The notes below the pieces were generated by a model. That model was not told where the DNA came from. It ran no database searches and saw only the letters and a program-made list of their open reading frames with translations. From Bacteroides luhongzhouii (GTDB lineage: Bacteria; Bacteroidota; Bacteroidia; Bacteroidales; Bacteroidaceae), in NCBI RefSeq assembly GCF_009193295.2, contig NZ_CP059973.1:3906001-3970000 (forward strand): a DNA stretch of 64,000 bases, written 5' to 3'. A program made the position numbers and the translations under genes. How positions within the stretch are numbered: the stretch's first letter is position 1; every line of letters starts with the position of its first letter. Shown here one piece after another: positions 60,457-64,000 of this stretch.

Positions 60457-62640
60457 ATGAAACATTGGTTATTATCTGTTTTGCTGGTGGTATGTGGTAC
60501 TGTTTCAGCACAAATAACACTCGTAAAAGATGGCAAAAGTAGTGCTCGCATCATTGTGCAGGACAAGATGCCAAATAGTAAGACGTCAGCGCAATTCTTA
60601 CAACGTTTTCTTACTGAAATTTCGGGAGTTGTACTTCCTATTGAAAATGATAAAACACCTCGAAAAGGAGATATTATCATTGGTGGTCAATCTCCGGCGG
60701 AAGTAACAGAGGATGGATTCTCTATTTCTACTCAAGATGGTATTCTAAAAATATCAGGTAAAGAAAACGGTGTTGTATATGGGGTTGTTACTTTATTGGA
60801 GCAATATTGGGGTATCGATTATTGGGGAGAGAATGAATATTCTCTTACCCCTTCAAAAACGGTGAACTTACCCTTCATTAATAAAGTTGAGAATCCGGGC
60901 TTTCGTTACCGTCAGACACAATGTTATGCTATTCATACAGACTCTATTTATAAGTGGTGGAATCGTTTAGAGGAACCGAATGAAGTGTTTGCTGCCGGTT
61001 ATTGGGTGCATACTTTTGATAAGCTTCTGCCTTCATCCATTTATGGGAAAGAACATCCGGAATATTATTCTTACTTCAAAGGAAAACGCCACCCGGGAAA
61101 GGCCAGTCAGTGGTGTTTGAGTAATCCGGAGGTTTTTGAGATTGTTGCTCAACGTGTTGATTCTATTTTCAAAGCAAATCCAGATAAACATATCATGTCT
61201 GTAAGTCAGAATGATGGTAATTATACAAATTGTACGTGTGATGCTTGTAAGGCAATTGATGATTATGAAGGAGCATTATCAGGAAGCATAATCACTTTTC
61301 TGAATAAATTGGCGGCCCGTTTCCCGGATAAAGAATTTTCCACATTGGCTTATCTATATACTATGAATCCTCCGAAGCATGTGAAACCTTTGCCGAATGT
61401 GAATATTATGTTGTGTGATATTGACTGTGACCGTGAAGTAACTTTGACGGAGAATGCTTCGGGAAAAGAGTTTGTGAAAGCCATGGAAGGATGGTCTAAG
61501 ATTACCAATAATATTTTCGTGTGGGATTACGGTATTAACTTTGATAATTATCTGGCTCCATTTCCTAATTTCCATATTTTACAGGACAATATCCGTCTTT
61601 TCAAAAAGAATCATGCCACCATGCATTTCTCTCAAATAGCAGGGAGTAGGGGAGGAGATTTTGCAGAACTTCGCGCTTATTTAGTGTCAAAATTAATGTG
61701 GAATCCCGAAGTTAATGTAGACTCATTGATGCAACATTTTCTGCATGGATATTATGGTGAAGCAGCGCCATATCTTTATCAGTACATAAAGATAATGGAA
61801 GGCGCATTAATTGGTAGTGGACAGCGGTTGTGGATATATGATTCACCCGTATCACATAAGTATGGCATGCTAAAGCCTGCTTTGATGCGTCGTTATAATC
61901 ATTTATTTGATTTGGCTGAAAAGGCTGTTGCGGCAGAACCAGATTTTTTAAAACGAGTTCAACGGGCACGTCTGCCAATTCAATATTCAGAACTGGAAAT
62001 AGCACGAACAGAGACGGAAAAAGACTTGGTGGATATCAATAAAAAGTTAGACCTTTTTGAGGAACGCGTGAAAGAGTTTCAAGTTCCTACATTGAATGAG
62101 CGTTCCAATTCACCGGTAGACTATTGTAAATTGTATAAGGAACGTTACATGCCGCAGAAAGAAAAAAGTTTGGCTTTGGGTGCAAAAGTTACTTATCTGA
62201 TTCCTCCTACCGGAAAATATGCAGCATTAGGAAAAAACGCATTGATTGACGGTTTGTTTGGTGGAGCAACCTTTGTTGACAGCTGGATTGGTTGGGAAGG
62301 AACCGATGGCGCATTTGTTATAGATTTGGGCGAAACAAGAGACATACAAAGTGTGGAAACAGATTTTCTTCATCAAATAGGAGCTTGGATTCTTTTTCCT
62401 CTAAAGGTGGTTTATTCATACGCCGAAGACGGTGAGCATTATACACATTGGAAAACGATTGATTTACCAGAAGAACGTACAGGTGAGGTAAAGTTCCGTG
62501 GAGTCAAGGCTGATTCAGCCGAACCGATAAAAACTCGTTATGTGAAAGTAGAAGTCACTGGAACGAAAGAATGTCCGACTTGGCATTATGGTGTAGGGCA
62601 TCCTTCGTGGTTCTTTATAGACGAAGTGATAATAAAATAA
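60457..62640 (+). CDS. DUF4838 (GH163-like) glycosidase with C-terminal discoidin-like domain
   Basis: 727 residues with a signal peptide (cleavage near VSAQ, residue 18). The N-terminal about 130 residues form a GH67/GH20-like alpha/beta domain (FLQRFLTEISGVVLPIENDK; YGVVTLLEQYWGIDYWGENE). The DUF4838 barrel spans about 150-450: HTFDKLLPSSIYGKEHPEYY, SVSQNDGNYTNCTCDACKAI, MHFSQIAGSRGGDFAELRAY. The C-terminal about 160 residues look like an F5/8 domain. DUF4838 enzymes include family GH163, endo-acting on complex N-glycans. No counterpart exists in the left PUL. Confidence 0.75.
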   Translation: MKHWLLSVLLVVCGTVSAQITLVKDGKSSARIIVQDKMPNSKTSAQFLQRFLTEISGVVLPIENDKTPRKGDIIIGGQSPAEVTEDGFSISTQDGILKISGKENGVVYGVVTLLEQYWGIDYWGENEYSLTPSKTVNLPFINKVENPGFRYRQTQCYAIHTDSIYKWWNRLEEPNEVFAAGYWVHTFDKLLPSSIYGKEHPEYYSYFKGKRHPGKASQWCLSNPEVFEIVAQRVDSIFKANPDKHIMSVSQNDGNYTNCTCDACKAIDDYEGALSGSIITFLNKLAARFPDKEFSTLAYLYTMNPPKHVKPLPNVNIMLCDIDCDREVTLTENASGKEFVKAMEGWSKITNNIFVWDYGINFDNYLAPFPNFHILQDNIRLFKKNHATMHFSQIAGSRGGDFAELRAYLVSKLMWNPEVNVDSLMQHFLHGYYGEAAPYLYQYIKIMEGALIGSGQRLWIYDSPVSHKYGMLKPALMRRYNHLFDLAEKAVAAEPDFLKRVQRARLPIQYSELEIARTETEKDLVDINKKLDLFEERVKEFQVPTLNERSNSPVDYCKLYKERYMPQKEKSLALGAKVTYLIPPTGKYAALGKNALIDGLFGGATFVDSWIGWEGTDGAFVIDLGETRDIQSVETDFLHQIGAWILFPLKVVYSYAEDGEHYTHWKTIDLPEERTGEVKFRGVKADSAEPIKTRYVKVEVTGTKECPTWHYGVGHPSWFFIDEVIIK

Positions 62641-62649
62641 AAAAAGTAG

Positions 62650-62674
62650 GGGGGAGACGTTAGTAGTTTCCCCC
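62650..62674 (+). terminator. Hairpin after the DUF4838 gene
   Basis: GGGGGAGAC (62650-62658) pairs with GTTTCCCCC (62666-62674) with one G-T, followed by TTTT. It may reduce expression of the following transporter gene. Confidence 0.7.
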
Positions 62675-62738
62675 TTTTAGTTGTATTATATATAGATGGG
62701 TCAGAAAAATGAATTTTTTCATCTATATACTATGATTT

Positions 62739-64000
62739 ATGCAACAGAATAAAACTGCTTCTCAACGAAAAACTATTAACCCGGCTTGCTGGGTACCTAC
62801 CGCTTATTTTGCAATGGGGCTTCCCTTTATTGCTATTAATTTGGTTTCTGTTTTCATGTTTAAGGATCTTGGAATTTCGGATACGCAAATTGCATTCTGG
62901 ACTTCTCTGATTATGATGCCTTGGACACTGAAATTTTTGTGGAGTCCTTTTCTTGAAATGTATCGAACTAAAAAATTCTTCGTATTGATCACAGAATTAT
63001 TGAGTGGTGTATTGTTTGGAGTAGTAGCCTTTTCTTTGTTTTTCGATTACTTTTTCGCCATAAGTATCTCTACGATGGCAGTGATTGCCTTTAGTGGAGC
63101 AACGCATGATATTGCTTGTGATGGTGTATATATGGCTGAATTGAACAAAGAAGATCAGGCAAAATATATCGGAGTGCAGGGTGCCTTTTATAATGTAGCT
63201 AAATTGGTTGCTAATGGAGGATTAGTTGCTATGGCAGGAGCATTGGCAGAGTACTTCGGAGCAATAGAAGGCGCTTCAATAGATGCTAACAAAGGTGCGT
63301 ATTCATCTGCATGGATGATTATTTTCGGCGTAATTGCAGCAATAATGGTACTGATCGGTATTTATCATATAAAAATGCTACCTTCTACACAGGTCCCGTT
63401 AACAACGAAGAAAACTGCATCAGAAGTTGGGCACGAATTGGTAGCAGTAATTGCTAATTTCTTTACTAAAAAGCATATTCTCTACTATATCTGTTTTATT
63501 ATTTTATATCGTTTGGCAGAAGGCTTTATAATGAAAATAGCTCCGCTGTTTTTACGTGCGTCAAAGGATGTAGGCGGCTTAGGATTGTCGTTAACAGAGA
63601 TTGGCACACTAAATGGTATCTTTGGTTCCGCTGCTTTTGTTTTAGGCTCATTGTTGGCTGGCATTTATGTCTCTAAGTTTGGATTGAAAAAGACACTTTT
63701 CACTCTCTGTTGTATTTTTAATCTTCCATTTGTGGCTTATACTTTTTTGGCAGTTACACAGCCTACTAATGTATATCTAATCGGAACTTGTATAACAATG
63801 GAATATTTTGGTTATGGCTTTGGTTTTGTCGGACTGACCTTGTTCATGATGCAACAGATTGCTCCAGGCAAACATCAAATGTCACATTACGCATTTGCTT
63901 CAGGAATCATGAATCTGGGAGTGATGCTTCCGGGAATGGTTAGTGGTTATCTTAGTGACTTATTAGGATATCGTAATTTCTTTATCTATGTGTTAATCGC
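62739..64000 (+). CDS. MFS transporter, 3' end outside the window
   Basis: 420 codons are present, starting ATG 62739 (an ATG at 62732 in another frame stops after six codons). Many hydrophobic helices are visible. WVPTAYFAMGLPFIAINLVS, AFSGATHDIACDGVYMAELN, FKDLGISDTQIAFWTSLIMM and SGIMNLGVMLPGMVSGYLSD resemble AmpG-like sugar or muropeptide MFS permeases. In this PUL it probably imports the released glycan across the inner membrane. Confidence 0.85.
   Translation, partial: MQQNKTASQRKTINPACWVPTAYFAMGLPFIAINLVSVFMFKDLGISDTQIAFWTSLIMMPWTLKFLWSPFLEMYRTKKFFVLITELLSGVLFGVVAFSLFFDYFFAISISTMAVIAFSGATHDIACDGVYMAELNKEDQAKYIGVQGAFYNVAKLVANGGLVAMAGALAEYFGAIEGASIDANKGAYSSAWMIIFGVIAAIMVLIGIYHIKMLPSTQVPLTTKKTASEVGHELVAVIANFFTKKHILYYICFIILYRLAEGFIMKIAPLFLRASKDVGGLGLSLTEIGTLNGIFGSAAFVLGSLLAGIYVSKFGLKKTLFTLCCIFNLPFVAYTFLAVTQPTNVYLIGTCITMEYFGYGFGFVGLTLFMMQQIAPGKHQMSHYAFASGIMNLGVMLPGMVSGYLSDLLGYRNFFIYVLI

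Noticed and set aside
1..64000. CRISPR array, rRNA genes or complete insertion sequences
   Set aside because: No regularly spaced repeats, no rRNA-like sequence and no transposase gene were found.

Overview
The window is a chromosomal piece of a gut Bacteroides (B. thetaiotaomicron/ovatus/xylanisolvens-like). Signs of this are SusC/SusD pairs, Mfa/Fim-type fimbrillins, FecR/ECF-sigma pairs, CTnDOT-type RteC and DUF3408 genes, AT-rich spacers, and promoters fitting the Bacteroides -33 TTTG / -7 TAnnTTTG consensus. The species is inferred.

Layout. 1-731: 5' part of a PLP aminotransferase and tRNA-Asp(GTC). 720-10608: a 9.9-kb integrative element in the 3' end of that tRNA, bounded by a 13-bp direct repeat. 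It carries a tyrosine integrase, a retron (candidate msr-msd RNA, a small hydrophobic ORF and a reverse transcriptase), excision/mobilization genes without a visible relaxase, an RteC-type regulator, a PAS/LuxR regulator interrupted by an in-frame TAA, and a two-gene zinc-ribbon/HEPN cassette. 10625-15296: fabH, a poorly coding stretch, then a GNAT-like/ibrA-like/ibrB-like operon. 15332-27806: a 100-bp nested palindrome, a decayed gene, and a complete fimbria locus (DUF3575, DUF3868/OmpA, Mfa1-like stalk, Mfa2/FimB-like anchor, three more fimbrillin lipoproteins). 27849-32370: two same-length XRE-type paralogues, UDP-glucuronate decarboxylase and a receiver/histidine-kinase hybrid. 32383-41323: a leftward gene chain headed by an ECF sigma (sigma, YhcH, AddA, radical SAM activase, TonB, AddB), with FecR divergent from it. 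43118-64000: two divergent glycan-utilization loci (PULs) around a recombinase.

The central finding is a DNA-inversion switch between the two PULs. A perfect 105-bp inverted repeat lies inside both susC genes (50721-50825 and 53591-53695). The 2.77-kb segment between the copies holds the susC upstream region, the codons for its signal peptide, STN and carboxypeptidase-like domains, a tyrosine recombinase gene and a strong terminator. The right-hand susC begins five codons before its repeat copy, so it lacks an export signal and is presumably silent. Inversion would fuse the shared 5' end in frame to the right-hand susC (predicted 1103 residues against 1100 for the left one), turning off the left PUL and turning on the right. 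Both PULs encode SusD, an intact-motif GH18 and a DUF1735/LamG lipoprotein. The left adds an F5/8 (discoidin) lipoprotein; the right adds a DUF4838 (GH163-like) enzyme and an MFS transporter. N-glycan-type substrates are likely. SusC/SusD inversion is known from B. fragilis; this architecture, one shared 5' module serving two outward GH18 loci, deserves attention.

The defense cargo of the tRNA-Asp island (retron with a possible membrane-active partner; HEPN plus zinc ribbon) is the second main interest.
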